Positions 1 to 8,364 of a stretch of 33,443 nt of DNA are shown here, piece by piece (the first letter of the stretch is position 1; every line of letters starts with the position of its first letter). The DNA lies in NCBI GenBank assembly GCA_021735425.1, contig JAIPGZ010000010.1, forward strand, positions 1 to 33,443. The letters run 5' to 3'. The notes beneath the pieces are model-generated. The model was not told the origin of the DNA, did no database searches, and was given only the letters and a program-made list of their open reading frames with translations. The stretch is from Candidatus Altimarinota bacterium (GTDB lineage Bacteria; Patescibacteriota; Gracilibacteria; JAHISY01). The position numbers and the translations under genes are program-made.

Positions 1-24
1 TGGGTTTACAGTAAGAAAAACAAC

Positions 25-48
25 TAAAAAAACCGCTCAAAAGCGGTT
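25..48 (-). terminator. Rho-independent terminator (distal)
   Basis: A 7-bp perfect stem (AACCGCT/AGCGGTT, four-base loop) is followed on the minus strand by a run of T. It lies downstream of the minus-strand hypothetical gene at 219-777 and is the second of two hairpins there. Confidence 0.7.
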
Positions 49-141
49 CAGGTACCCTAAAAAAACCTAAAATTTTCCAAAAACGTGGTTAGGCATCCTA
101 AAACTTTTTTAGGAAGGGTGTTTTTCAGAGGTTCCTTTAAT

Positions 142-164
142 AAAAAGGCGTGGATACTACCACG
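142..164 (-). terminator. Rho-independent terminator (proximal)
   Basis: A stem CGTGG/CCACG with a six-base loop is followed on the minus strand by CC and five T. It is the first hairpin reached by transcripts of the minus-strand gene that ends at 219. The short stem makes this weaker than the distal hairpin. No gene is visible in 1-218. Confidence 0.5.
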
Positions 165-218
165 ATGTCAGTGAGAGTCAAACTTAGAAATAACCAAGCA
201 TGCTAGAAAATCCAAAGC

Positions 219-542
219 TTACTTTCTTTTGGCCTCAAATTTATCCAGCCATTGATTGGCTTTGTCAGTATGAAAATTAATTTCCATACTATTTCGACCA
301 TAAGATATAGACCAATGTATGTGGACTCTCTGATTTTTAGCGACTTTTCCAAAAACTGGAATCAAGTCCTTCAGCTGCAGCTTCCCACTCCGTAATTTCT
401 TAATTCTTAAAATAATATTTTCATCATTTTGCTTGTCGCTACATAATATAAGCTTTTGTCCCTGTGTCGCACAAATTAAATTTTCTCCATCAAATATCAA
501 CTTCCCAAAGCCTCTAATGGAAACATCTTCATGGTTTTTTTT
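219..542 (-). CDS. Hypothetical protein, C-terminal part (frameshifted)
   Basis: An open frame that can start at a TTG at 500 (93 aa) but stays open upstream to 542, where it meets a run of eight A (minus strand). Removing one A would join it directly to the upstream fragment at 529-777 and give one protein of about 185 aa. The joined reading passes through a plausible segment (VSIRGFGKLIFDGENL), which supports a single broken gene. The segment mixes short strands with Lys-rich stretches and has no signal peptide or membrane helix. I recognise no family. The alternative is a separate small gene using the weak TTG start. Confidence 0.5.
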   Translation of the reverse strand, partial: KKNHEDVSIRGFGKLIFDGENLICATQGQKLILCSDKQNDENIILRIKKLRSGKLQLKDLIPVFGKVAKNQRVHIHWSISYGRNSMEINFHTDKANQWLDKFEAKRK

Positions 543-777
543 CTAGCGCAGTTTTTATTCCACGCTTCTGTAAGTTATCTTCTTCGAACGAAGTAAAACT
601 TGGCATTGGTTCACTCTGAAGTTTCACATGCAAAGAAATAAGTCCTTTACGATAAATTGCACCCAACTCTCGCTTAGCTTTTGCAATAGCAAGTTGAGTT
701 TCAAAATCGTCGGGAAATGAATTTAAAATTTCTCCTCTCATAAAAAATTTAGTGCGCGAGTGTAACAATTTTTCCAC
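529..777 (-). CDS. Hypothetical protein, N-terminal part (frameshifted)
   Basis: 82 codons from an ATG at 777, ending in TGA just after an A8 homopolymer. It is divergent from htrA, 59 bases away. Residues 20-60 look helical and carry no recognisable motif. The reading frame of the downstream fragment (219-542) overlaps the homopolymer, so both most likely belong to one gene interrupted by a one-base A insertion, either a true mutation or a sequencing error. No function can be assigned. Confidence 0.5.
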   Translation of the reverse strand: MEKLLHSRTKFFMRGEILNSFPDDFETQLAIAKAKRELGAIYRKGLISLHVKLQSEPMPSFTSFEEDNLQKRGIKTALEKKP

Positions 778-806
778 TTGAAATCAAAAAAACATCCTCC
801 TATAAT
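778..806 (+). promoter_or_regulatory. Sigma70-type promoter of htrA
   Basis: TTGAAA (778-783), a 17-base spacer and a perfect TATAAT (801-806), 30 bases ahead of the htrA ATG. No Shine-Dalgarno is seen before the start. Confidence 0.8.
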
Positions 807-836
807 TTCTGCGCTTTATTCTTTAACCCCCTTACG

Positions 837-2081
837 ATGAAAATATCTCGCCCCCAAGAAATCGCGTTGTTCACGCTTGTCGCTTTTCTGAGTGGAATTT
901 TCGGCAGCTATATTTTTTCGAAGAATGTCCCGACCTCCGCTCCAACTGTTGAAAATTCTGAAGCGACACAACAGACCGAAACCATCCGCGAAGTAATTCC
1001 CGAAAACGCCGTAACTGAAGTGGCGGAAAAATATCGTGACAGTGTCGTCAGTGTCATCGGTGAAAAAGAGTTGGCGACGGTAATGCGCGATCCGCGCAGT
1101 TTATTTTTCAATTTGAACGACCCATTTTTCAACCAATTTTTCGACACACCAGAAACACCAGACAATAGTGGCGGCAATCAGCCGGAAGGCAAAACAGAGA
1201 AAAAACAAATTGGTGCCGGCACCGGTTTCGTAATCTCGGACGACGGAATGATTCTCACCAATAAACATGTCGTCGCCGATACGGAAGCGGACTACACGGT
1301 AATCTTCGCCGACGGTGAAAAATTGGCAGCTGAGGTCATCGCCCGCGACCCGACCAACGATTTGGCGGTGTTGAAAATCAAGGAACCAGGTGAGCGAAAA
1401 TTCAATCCGGTGGACTTCATCGCCGATACGGAAAAAGTGAAAATCGGGCGCTTCGTCATCGCGATCGGCAACGCCCTCGGACAATTCGACAACACCGTCA
1501 CGCTCGGCGTGATTTCGGCGAATGGTCGCAGCATCACCGCCGGCGACGGACGCGGCTCGTCGGAAAATCTGAGTCAATTGTTGCAAACCGATGCGGCGAT
1601 CAATCCGGGCAATTCCGGCGGACCTTTGGTCAATCTGACCGGCGAAGTTTTGGGGGTCAATACCGCCATCGCAGGCGGCGAAGGCATCGGCTTCGCGATT
1701 CCGCTCGATGCGACGCGAATTGAAAAAATGCTCGGTCAAATCGCGGAATTCGGCAAAATCGTCAAACCCTTCCTCGGCGTCCGCTATCAGCTAATTACCC
1801 CCGATCTGAACGAAGAATTGAAGCTCGGCAGCGACAGCGGCGCTTGGCTGAAGGGTGAAAACGACCTCCCCGCCGTCATCGCCGACACCCCCGCGGCGGC
1901 AGCCGGATTGAAAGGCGGCGACATCGTCCTCGAAGTTGACGGCACGAAAGTCGATTCGGACAATCCGCTGGCGGACATTCTGAATAAATATTCGCCAAAA
2001 GATGAAGTCGAATTTACCATCCTCCGCGACGGCAAGGAAGAAAAATTAAAAGTCGTTTTGGGGGAATGGGAGGAGGAGTAA
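837..2081 (+). CDS. htrA: HtrA/DegP-family serine protease
   Basis: A 414-aa envelope quality-control protease that degrades misfolded extracytoplasmic proteins. Residues 9-28 form an uncleaved-looking membrane anchor, followed by a linker and a trypsin-like domain. The catalytic triad is visible: H144 in TNKHVVAD, D175 in NDLAVLKI and S260 in NPGNSGGP. A single PDZ domain fills about residues 300-405, with the carboxylate-binding region near FLGVRY. One PDZ and an anchor make it DegS/HtrA-like in layout rather than DegP-like, which has two. Length is normal for the family. It has its own strong promoter and is convergent with leuC, with no clear terminator in the 143-base gap. Product is certain; the specific substrates are unknown. 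Confidence 0.97.
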   Translation: MKISRPQEIALFTLVAFLSGIFGSYIFSKNVPTSAPTVENSEATQQTETIREVIPENAVTEVAEKYRDSVVSVIGEKELATVMRDPRSLFFNLNDPFFNQFFDTPETPDNSGGNQPEGKTEKKQIGAGTGFVISDDGMILTNKHVVADTEADYTVIFADGEKLAAEVIARDPTNDLAVLKIKEPGERKFNPVDFIADTEKVKIGRFVIAIGNALGQFDNTVTLGVISANGRSITAGDGRGSSENLSQLLQTDAAINPGNSGGPLVNLTGEVLGVNTAIAGGEGIGFAIPLDATRIEKMLGQIAEFGKIVKPFLGVRYQLITPDLNEELKLGSDSGAWLKGENDLPAVIADTPAAAAGLKGGDIVLEVDGTKVDSDNPLADILNKYSPKDEVEFTILRDGKEEKLKVVLGEWEEE

Positions 2082-2224
2082 CTAAAAATCGCAGCAAATT
2101 TTCAATTTTGAGTGGGCAATGGTCAATTTCCGCTTTCCAATAGGAGAAAGTCAATTTTTACGTCAAAAACCCGTTTTTGGCTGTTTACAACTACGGCGTG
2201 TTTTGCGCCTTAAATGTCACATTT

Positions 2225-3478
2225 TTAATCCGAAATAATCCCGACCACAGCACTCGTCGCCACAATCCTCGGCGAAGCTAAATAGACTTCACTTTCTTTC
2301 GAGCCCATCCGCCCGACGAAGTTACGATTCGTCGAAGCAATCGCTCGCTCCCCTGCTGCCAAGACTCCCATGTGACCACCCAGGCAAGCACCGCAAGTCG
2401 GGGTCGAGACCGTCGCTCCTGCTGCAGTAAAGATTTTAAATAAACCCTCCGCCTCGGCTTGATTCCAAATGTCGGTCGTCGCCGGAACCACAATCATCCG
2501 CACACCTTCGGCAATTTTTTTATTCTTCAAAACCGCTGCTGCTTCACGTAAATCCTGAATCCGCCCATTTGTACAAGAACCCAAATAAGCTTGATCGATT
2601 TTAATTTTGTCATTTTTAGCAACTGAAATCGGCTTGGAATTCGACGGCAGATGCGGATAAGCCACCATTGGCTCGAGAGCGGAAACATCTATTTCAATAG
2701 TCTTTTCGAATTTAGCATCGTCGTCAGATTTAAAAACCTCGTAATCCTTCAGACCTCTCTCTTCGACATAATGAATCGTTTTTTCATCCGGCGGAATAAT
2801 GCCGCAAGTCGCCCCCACCTCGACCGCCATGTTAGAAAAAACCACGCGATCTTCAACCTCCAGCAAATCAATCACCTCGCCGCCAAACTCGATGACCCTA
2901 TTCGTCGCGCCGTCCACACCGAGTTGGCGGATGACTTCGAGCATCGCATCTTTCGCGAAAACGCCGGGTTGTAATTTGCCGACTAAATTAATGCGAATCG
3001 TTCGCGGCACTTCCAACCAAACTTCGCCGGTCGCAATCGCCGCCGCGACATCCGTCGTCCCAACACCAAAAGAAAAAGCTCCGACGACACCGTGGGTGCA
3101 GGTGTGACTGTCCCCCGCAATCGCGACCATCCCTGGTCCGATGTGACCTTGTTCGAGGAAAATTGTATGGCAGACACCGTGTCGTCCGATGGGATAATAA
3201 TTTTTGATGCCAGCAGAACGAACCCAGCTGTCTAATTTTTTCGCCAAAGCGGCCGACTTTTCATCCTTCGCTGGGACGAAGTGGTCGGGTGTGACGACAA
3301 TTTTATTGACATCAAAAATCTTGGTAATCCCACTTTTTTCCAACATTTCCAGTGCCGGAGGTGTCGTCACTTCATGGCAAAGCAGCCGGTCGATTTTAAT
3401 TTTCACAAAACCGCCTTCCTGCAAATCACCAGAAACCAAATTTTTTGCGATAATTTTTTCGACTAAAGTCTGAGACAT
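2225..3478 (-). CDS. leuC: 3-isopropylmalate dehydratase, large subunit
   Basis: Isomerises 2-isopropylmalate to 3-isopropylmalate in leucine synthesis, as the [4Fe-4S] subunit paired with LeuD. At 417 aa it matches the shorter archaeal/homoaconitase-like LeuC group rather than the ~465-aa E. coli type. The aconitase signatures are intact: GDSHTCTHG (122-130), cluster ligand C302 in GSCTNGR, and C362/C365 in PTCGACLGG. No leuD, leuA or aconitase-swivel gene lies beside it, and leuB is 26 kb away. The start is the ATG at 3478; a -10-like TAAAAT sits six bases upstream with no Shine-Dalgarno, suggesting a leaderless mRNA. The short-type family also includes homoaconitase and methylcitrate-like enzymes, but leuB in the same window favours LeuC. 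Confidence 0.95.
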   Translation of the reverse strand: MSQTLVEKIIAKNLVSGDLQEGGFVKIKIDRLLCHEVTTPPALEMLEKSGITKIFDVNKIVVTPDHFVPAKDEKSAALAKKLDSWVRSAGIKNYYPIGRHGVCHTIFLEQGHIGPGMVAIAGDSHTCTHGVVGAFSFGVGTTDVAAAIATGEVWLEVPRTIRINLVGKLQPGVFAKDAMLEVIRQLGVDGATNRVIEFGGEVIDLLEVEDRVVFSNMAVEVGATCGIIPPDEKTIHYVEERGLKDYEVFKSDDDAKFEKTIEIDVSALEPMVAYPHLPSNSKPISVAKNDKIKIDQAYLGSCTNGRIQDLREAAAVLKNKKIAEGVRMIVVPATTDIWNQAEAEGLFKIFTAAGATVSTPTCGACLGGHMGVLAAGERAIASTNRNFVGRMGSKESEVYLASPRIVATSAVVGIISD

Positions 3479-3484
3479 AGGAGG

Positions 3485-3490
3485 ATTTTA
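3485..3490 (-). promoter_or_regulatory. -10 element of leuC, leaderless position
   Basis: TAAAAT on the minus strand ends six bases before the leuC ATG, so transcription would begin at or next to the start codon. No convincing -35 lies 17 bases upstream. Confidence 0.45.
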
Positions 3491-3536
3491 TCATTTTTTC
3501 ATGAAATGTTTCGATTATTCAGTCAATCAGCTTGAT

Positions 3537-3568
3537 TTGACTTGTAACTCAGTTTTTGATAAGATAAT
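3537..3568 (+). promoter_or_regulatory. Promoter of the small membrane protein at 3598
   Basis: TTGACT (3537-3542) is followed by TAAGAT at 17 bases or GATAAT at 20 bases. An opposing copy of TTGACT sits at 3521-3526 on the other strand, ten bases away, forming an inverted pair between divergent genes. Confidence 0.5.
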
Positions 3569-3597
3569 ATGATTTCTTATTATTAATTCATCAAAAA

Positions 3598-3999
3598 ATG
3601 TCTCTTCTGATAGAAAAAATCCGTCACCATAAATATATTTGGATGGTTGCGATAACAGCAATCTTGCTACTCGTTTTTAGTGCTGTCTCAAACAGTAATA
3701 AACTCAGCAGCTCAGTGATGGGAAGCATCGATACCTCAACCTATCAGTCCATCCATCTCGACACTGGTAAAACCTATTTCGGCAAAGTAATCGAAGCAAA
3801 CGAAGAGTTCGTCACTATTAAAGATGTTTTTTATTTTCTTGATGATTCCAAAAAGAAACTCGTCAAACGCGGCGAGGAAGCTCAGAGCGGCAACGACTCT
3901 TTAACTCTCAACCGCAGCCATATTTTGACGACTGAAAACTTGAGCCGAGATGGCGCCGTAGTGCAAGCCATCCTTAAATATAATAAAAACAAAAATTAA
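3598..3999 (+). CDS. Small membrane-anchored hypothetical protein
   Basis: 133 aa. Residues 13-31 are one hydrophobic helix preceded by Lys/Arg/His, so the rest is probably outside the cytoplasm. The soluble part begins YQSIHLDTGKTYFGKVIE, a short beta-rich motif that I recall from uncharacterised CPR proteins (a Gly-Lys/Gln-x-Tyr-Phe-Gly-Lys core); this is memory, not a search result. The C-terminus is Asn/Lys-rich. A rho-independent terminator follows at 4074, so it is probably monocistronic. It precedes the FecR/Ig-like protein on the same strand. No enzymatic residues are evident and no function is claimed. Confidence 0.85.
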   Translation: MSLLIEKIRHHKYIWMVAITAILLLVFSAVSNSNKLSSSVMGSIDTSTYQSIHLDTGKTYFGKVIEANEEFVTIKDVFYFLDDSKKKLVKRGEEAQSGNDSLTLNRSHILTTENLSRDGAVVQAILKYNKNKN

Positions 4000-4004
4000 A
4001 TATT

Positions 4005-4027
4005 CTCCCGCCACTAAGTGGCAGGAG
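4005..4027. other. Hairpin after the small membrane gene
   Basis: A 10-bp inverted repeat with one mismatch (CTCCCGCCAC, loop TAA, GTGGCAGGAG). No T-run follows, so it is not a classical terminator; it may stabilise the mRNA end or be a small repeat element. Confidence 0.4.
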
Positions 4028-4073
4028 GCCAAACACAAAAATAAACTGTAAAAAAACAAAACAAAACAAAAAG

Positions 4074-4099
4074 CCCACCAAAAATCCGGTGGGTTTTTT
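4074..4099 (+). terminator. Rho-independent terminator
   Basis: CCCACC, an eight-base loop, GGTGGG and six T. An A-rich tract on the left could let it act on both strands. It ends the transcript of the gene at 3598-3999. Confidence 0.85.
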
Positions 4100-4108
4100 G
4101 TCTCCAAT

Positions 4109-4137
4109 TTGTAGGCTTGAGAAGATTTTGCTAAATT
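4109..4137 (+). promoter_or_regulatory. Promoter of the FecR-domain gene
   Basis: TTGTAG (4109-4114), a 17-base spacer and TAAATT (4132-4137) preceded by TGC, an extended -10. It is 28 bases ahead of the ATG at 4166. Confidence 0.5.
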
Positions 4138-4165
4138 TAGGGCTGCTCTTCTTAATCTAATTGGC

Positions 4166-5644
4166 ATGAACCCACGTCCCCCTTACCGCAGCAGCAAAGA
4201 TTATCTTCTGCCCTTTTTGATAATCATCTCCATCGGGATTATCGCCGCCCTACTTATTCGCCTACTAAGCATAATGGGAGAAGATGAGGACAGCAACAGT
4301 CTCGCACTTTCAGGCAAAGCGGAGTTAAGCGCTGTCGCCGGAGGCATCGAAGTCTATCTCCCCGCCGCACAAGCTTGGAAAATCACGACCGAATCCGCCA
4401 ACCTAAACCCCGGTGAGATGGTCCGCAGCGACGCGAGCGGCCGCGCTGTTTTGACTTTTGAAGATGGCAGCGTAGTACAGCTCAGTAATTCCAGCGAATT
4501 ACAGATTGTGGATTTGAGAAACTCCATTTCCAAAAAAGAAGTCAGCCTCAAACTCACCAAAGGAGTAGTGCTGGTCAATGCCGGCACTTTGAACGCAGAT
4601 CTTGAAATTGCGACCGCATTTTTAAAATTGAAAAACCCCGATGGGAAGTTTTTGATTTCGACCGATGAAAAAGGAGATGTCGCGACAGCCGTCGCAGGCG
4701 GATTTACCGCGACTGTTTTGGATTCTCAAAATTCGAATAATTCAGAGCTGAAAAATTTCGTGGTAGAAGCCGGTCAGACTTTGGAAATTTCCGAACGGAG
4801 AGTCAATTTACTACGAATCGGTGGTGAGATTGATTTAGTCAAAACGACACCAGCAGAAATTTTAAATTCCAAAAACTATCTCGCGCTGATGAGTGGAGCA
4901 ACAGAGACAGTGGAGACGACAAATCTTGAGGCAACTCCGAATCCCGATGAAATCACGACCGACGCCGAGCGCGACACTCTACCTGCACCATTGGTGGTCA
5001 CGGGCAACGGCAACATCACCGCGGTGGTCGAACCAGTGAAAGTCAGCGGAAAAGTTTCGCCCAAAATCGCCAAAGTCGAGGTGGTCGCAGGCGACGGAGA
5101 AGCTTTCGCACTTTCGAAATTCGTAGCGGAATCGGGAGAATGGAGCTATAACGCCTCGCGCACTTTTGAAAATTTAAAAGTCGGGGTGAATAACTTCACC
5201 GTCATCGGCTATGACGCGGAAGGAAATAAGACTCCCCCTGCGAATTTTCAAATTAACTTCAATCCAGAAGGCGTCACAGAAACCCCTACCGAGATCCCAG
5301 AAACAACCACTCCCGTTGTCACAGAAACAGATGGAATTCCCCAAGTAGGTGGAGAAACTTTCGGTCTTCCAGAAGTAATCGAACCACTCGACGGCGCTAC
5401 TTTCACGACCGCTCCGGTCCGTTTCGAGGGCAAAGTCCCCGCCGGCACAAAAGAGGTTTTGGTGAATGAATACAAATTGAGCAGCTTCACCGCGGGAGAG
5501 ACCAGCTGGATTTACAACGCCGATCCGAAGTACGAGAATTTGAAAGTCGGTGAAAATGAGTTCGAAATCGTGGCGGTGAGCGAGACCGGAGATAAAAGCA
5601 GCCTGACGATTAAGATTACTTATTCGCCAGAGGAAGAGGAATAA
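4166..5644 (+). CDS. FecR-domain protein with two Ig-like repeats
   Basis: 492 aa. A short basic N-terminus and a membrane helix (residues 13-34) anchor it, with the rest outside. A FecR-like domain follows at about residues 45-130, with the typical run GEMVRSDASGRAVLTFEDGS and then SVVQL. Past an acidic, Thr/Glu/Pro-rich linker there are two related beta-sandwich repeats (about 275-375 and 405-488). Each ends in a matching block, seen as ASRTFENLKVGVNNF in the first and ADPKYENLKVGENEF in the second, resembling bacterial Ig-like surface modules. In iron regulation FecR works with the sigma factor FecI, but none is nearby; as in many FecR-only proteins the domain is probably structural. Likely a cell-surface protein; its ligand is unknown. 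Confidence 0.85.
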   Translation: MNPRPPYRSSKDYLLPFLIIISIGIIAALLIRLLSIMGEDEDSNSLALSGKAELSAVAGGIEVYLPAAQAWKITTESANLNPGEMVRSDASGRAVLTFEDGSVVQLSNSSELQIVDLRNSISKKEVSLKLTKGVVLVNAGTLNADLEIATAFLKLKNPDGKFLISTDEKGDVATAVAGGFTATVLDSQNSNNSELKNFVVEAGQTLEISERRVNLLRIGGEIDLVKTTPAEILNSKNYLALMSGATETVETTNLEATPNPDEITTDAERDTLPAPLVVTGNGNITAVVEPVKVSGKVSPKIAKVEVVAGDGEAFALSKFVAESGEWSYNASRTFENLKVGVNNFTVIGYDAEGNKTPPANFQINFNPEGVTETPTEIPETTTPVVTETDGIPQVGGETFGLPEVIEPLDGATFTTAPVRFEGKVPAGTKEVLVNEYKLSSFTAGETSWIYNADPKYENLKVGENEFEIVAVSETGDKSSLTIKITYSPEEEE

Positions 5645-5739
5645 GGAATAAGTGTGAAAAAGTGTGTTTTTTGTCTTCCAAAAGACAATTAGCGTTAAAA
5701 TTTCTACTGTCCCCTATCCCCTAAACCCTGCCCCCTAAT
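5645..5739. other. Intergenic, C-rich tract and weak hairpin
   Basis: It contains a 7-bp stem TTGTCTT/AAGACAA (5671-5688) without a following T-run, then repeated CCCCTA-like words (5710-5735). No gene is visible. Confidence 0.35.
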
Positions 5740-5768
5740 TTGCTTTTGAGGCTGTTTTTTGGTAAAAT
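5740..5768 (+). promoter_or_regulatory. Promoter of the three-gene cluster
   Basis: TTGCTT (5740-5745), 17 bases, TAAAAT (5763-5768), with AATA following. The same -35, spacing and -10, plus similar spacer bases, occur at 22410-22438 ahead of the TraD-like ATPase. Confidence 0.65.
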
Positions 5769-5805
5769 AATACGAAAATTAAAACTAAATTCGCAACAAA
5801 AATAA

Positions 5806-8361
5806 ATGCTAAAACAGTTTTCTGATTTCGATTCCGAGAATTTGCGGGAGCGGAGGTTGGTTTTTGAAGCTGCGGAAAGTCTGGATAATTCAGATTTACA
5901 AGCTCGCGCTGCTAAAATGAGCCGGCAAAAGGCTTATGATCAGCTGCCTTTGGAGGAATTTGAGGCGGCAGATAAATCTGGCTGGTTTAGTGATTCGGTA
6001 CCTCCAAATGGAAGTAGGGCAGACGTAGAGAAACCTAACCTAGAGGTTATTGAGGGGGGAGGAAAAACAAAAGATATTACTGAAGGCCTAGAAGATGCCA
6101 AAAAAGCTGAATATCCTGAATGGATGCAAAAAGAGCTAGCTCGGATGGATGGAGATATTAATGGGAATATGATGGAGGTAGATGTGGATAATATCAATGT
6201 CATGCAGCATGTTCTCAGCCAGCGTGATGATATTACTCGAGTACTTGAAACAAACGAAGAAGTTATTAATCGCTTAGTCACTGAAGACATTCGAACAAAG
6301 ATAGAGAATCTTGTAAAAGAAATACACGCTGCAAAATATGGAAAAGGTAGAGAAATTTCAGCGAAAAAACTCAAAAGAGAAACTGATAAAAGAATGTATG
6401 GAGAAAAATTATCCAATCGTATTTCAAATAGAATCAGAGGCCCAATGTACCCAGGTTATGCAAGAGAATTAAATTCCTTGAGCGCTATTAAAACTAGAAT
6501 TACAACTTTAGAAGGAATGCTGAGCCCACACTCAAGACGACCTACCTTACCAAATCGCAACGTACTTGAAGCAGAACTCCGAGAATTAAAAACCTTACGC
6601 AAGGCTTGGCACGAATCTGAAGAAAACATCCGCACCGAGCTTTCTCTCGTCAAAAATACTAAAGACACTTACCTCAATGAGACTTGGGGATTCATCAATC
6701 CAGAATTCCGCACCAATCCAGATGGTAGCCAGACTAGTTCTTTGGAAGATTGGTTTTCGACTCAGACAATGCAGGGGCTGCCAATTACCCCCGCCGAACA
6801 AAATTTGTTTAGAAAAATTCTTCGAGATGGACACTTAAAAAAGTTAATTCTTAAAGGAGATACTGTAACAGGCAGTGGCGACTTCTACGATTGGATAAAT
6901 AGCTCACCATATTCTGTGCCTGAAAGAAATATGATTAAAACTTTTTGGGACTCTCCTGAATTCCAAACTTATCGTGAACTAGCCTCTGTCACGAATAATG
7001 ATGATTTGCGTAATTGGGACAAAACCGAAGATGGAAAACTCATGCTTAGTTTTTTGAGTAATCAACAAAATCATACATATCTGCATGGTGGGATAACTAC
7101 CCCTCCTGGTCATGATAACCCGATTGAGGTTGTCGGTATTTTACAGGAAATGAAGGGCGACGAGGCTATTGAGAATATCGACGTAGCTTTAAAAAAAGCT
7201 GAGTCTAAAAGAAATAAGTTGAAGCTAAAAATTGACGGCGTGCCTACAGTCACTCCCCCTGTGCCTGGCTTGAAAGAAAAATTAGAGAACTCAAAGTCAA
7301 TAATGGAAATCGAAAAGAAAAAACTGGAAAGATATCAAAACCATTTGGAGGTTGTAAAAAATCGAAAAGCGCGAGAATTGCAAGAAGAATGGATAAAACT
7401 TAATCAAAAAGAAAAAGATTTGGGTAGCGATATCAGGAGTATAAAAAAAGAACTTTCTGGAATGGGGGGAACTTCTGCGATTGAAGCAAATGCGAGAGCA
7501 AAAACAAGAGACTTACTTTTAAAAAGGCAAGAAGAGTTGAATGATGCAAAAAGCAAAAAAGAGACCAAACAGGATGAGATGAGTAGATTTTACGAGGATT
7601 CTCATCCTACTGGAATTGCTCATAGCGGTACGAATTTTAATATTTTTGAAGATAATTTCCGAACAGATATTTTCGGTACAACTACAGGAACTACGATAAC
7701 TGGAGTATACGGAAATCAAAATCCAGCAATGGCAGTTGTAAGTGGAAAACTTTCAGATGTTCAAGCAAAATTCGGAGATGTTGAAAGAAAACACAACGCG
7801 ATAAAAATTGAGTTTGACAAAGTTAACACCGCGTTCATCGAGGCGGATGCCAAGGTTCACACACTCAAGCTCAATCAAAGTACTCTCAGTATTCCTGGAG
7901 CGCGAAATGAAAACATCACCAAGCGAGAAAGTGTTGCGAATATTTATACGCGCTTGCGCGCAAAATCTCGCGAAGCTGCCATGGCTGCCGAATTGGGCAA
8001 GAAAAGCACAGCTGATCTAAGTGCGACCGAAAAAGAACAGTGCCTAAGTGAAGCCACAGGAATGATTGATGAACAAAAGAAAACCCTCAAAAGTGCCGAC
8101 AAAGGTAAAAGGGTTGAGGGAGTTTTGAATGATTATTTAAGTCAGAGACCAAACCTCTCTCGCAGCTTTAGCCAATTTGTTTCAAACGCCCCTCGCAACA
8201 CTTGGGACTGGCTCCAAAAACCAGTCGGAGAAACTTGGGGTGGGAAAAAACTAGCGCAAGGAAAAGAGCTCGCCGGCACAGGAGTCAAAAAAACCGTCAC
8301 TGGCGGAAAAATATTGGGCGGTTTTGCTAATCGCATTTTTCGCTCAGTTCAACCCTCATAA
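5806..8361 (+). CDS. Large coiled-coil protein of unknown function
   Basis: 851 aa with no signal peptide or clear membrane helix, so probably cytoplasmic or peripheral. Charged heptad-like stretches rich in Lys/Glu occur at about residues 130-215, 235-290, 455-600 and 650-770. The middle (about 300-450) is less charged and may be globular. The end is different: from about residue 800 it turns Gly/Lys-rich and amphipathic (KKTVTGGKILGGFANRIF), possibly a membrane-contact segment. It heads a tight cluster: the next gene starts three bases after its stop and the third one base after the second. Codon use is AT-rich compared with htrA or the TraD-like gene. I recognise no family. Structural or secretion-associated roles are possible but not shown. 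Confidence 0.85.
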   Translation: MLKQFSDFDSENLRERRLVFEAAESLDNSDLQARAAKMSRQKAYDQLPLEEFEAADKSGWFSDSVPPNGSRADVEKPNLEVIEGGGKTKDITEGLEDAKKAEYPEWMQKELARMDGDINGNMMEVDVDNINVMQHVLSQRDDITRVLETNEEVINRLVTEDIRTKIENLVKEIHAAKYGKGREISAKKLKRETDKRMYGEKLSNRISNRIRGPMYPGYARELNSLSAIKTRITTLEGMLSPHSRRPTLPNRNVLEAELRELKTLRKAWHESEENIRTELSLVKNTKDTYLNETWGFINPEFRTNPDGSQTSSLEDWFSTQTMQGLPITPAEQNLFRKILRDGHLKKLILKGDTVTGSGDFYDWINSSPYSVPERNMIKTFWDSPEFQTYRELASVTNNDDLRNWDKTEDGKLMLSFLSNQQNHTYLHGGITTPPGHDNPIEVVGILQEMKGDEAIENIDVALKKAESKRNKLKLKIDGVPTVTPPVPGLKEKLENSKSIMEIEKKKLERYQNHLEVVKNRKARELQEEWIKLNQKEKDLGSDIRSIKKELSGMGGTSAIEANARAKTRDLLLKRQEELNDAKSKKETKQDEMSRFYEDSHPTGIAHSGTNFNIFEDNFRTDIFGTTTGTTITGVYGNQNPAMAVVSGKLSDVQAKFGDVERKHNAIKIEFDKVNTAFIEADAKVHTLKLNQSTLSIPGARNENITKRESVANIYTRLRAKSREAAMAAELGKKSTADLSATEKEQCLSEATGMIDEQKKTLKSADKGKRVEGVLNDYLSQRPNLSRSFSQFVSNAPRNTWDWLQKPVGETWGGKKLAQGKELAGTGVKKTVTGGKILGGFANRIFRSVQPS

Positions 8362-8364
8362 AAT

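Noticed and set aside
1101-1739. 212-aa ORF antisense to htrA
   Set aside because: It lies wholly inside htrA, which has an intact catalytic triad and PDZ domain; the antisense frame has no motif and comes from GC-rich codon bias.
5940-6416. 158-aa Ser/Phe-rich ORF antisense to the coiled-coil gene
   Set aside because: It is a shadow of Lys/Glu codons read backwards; no start context or conserved motif.
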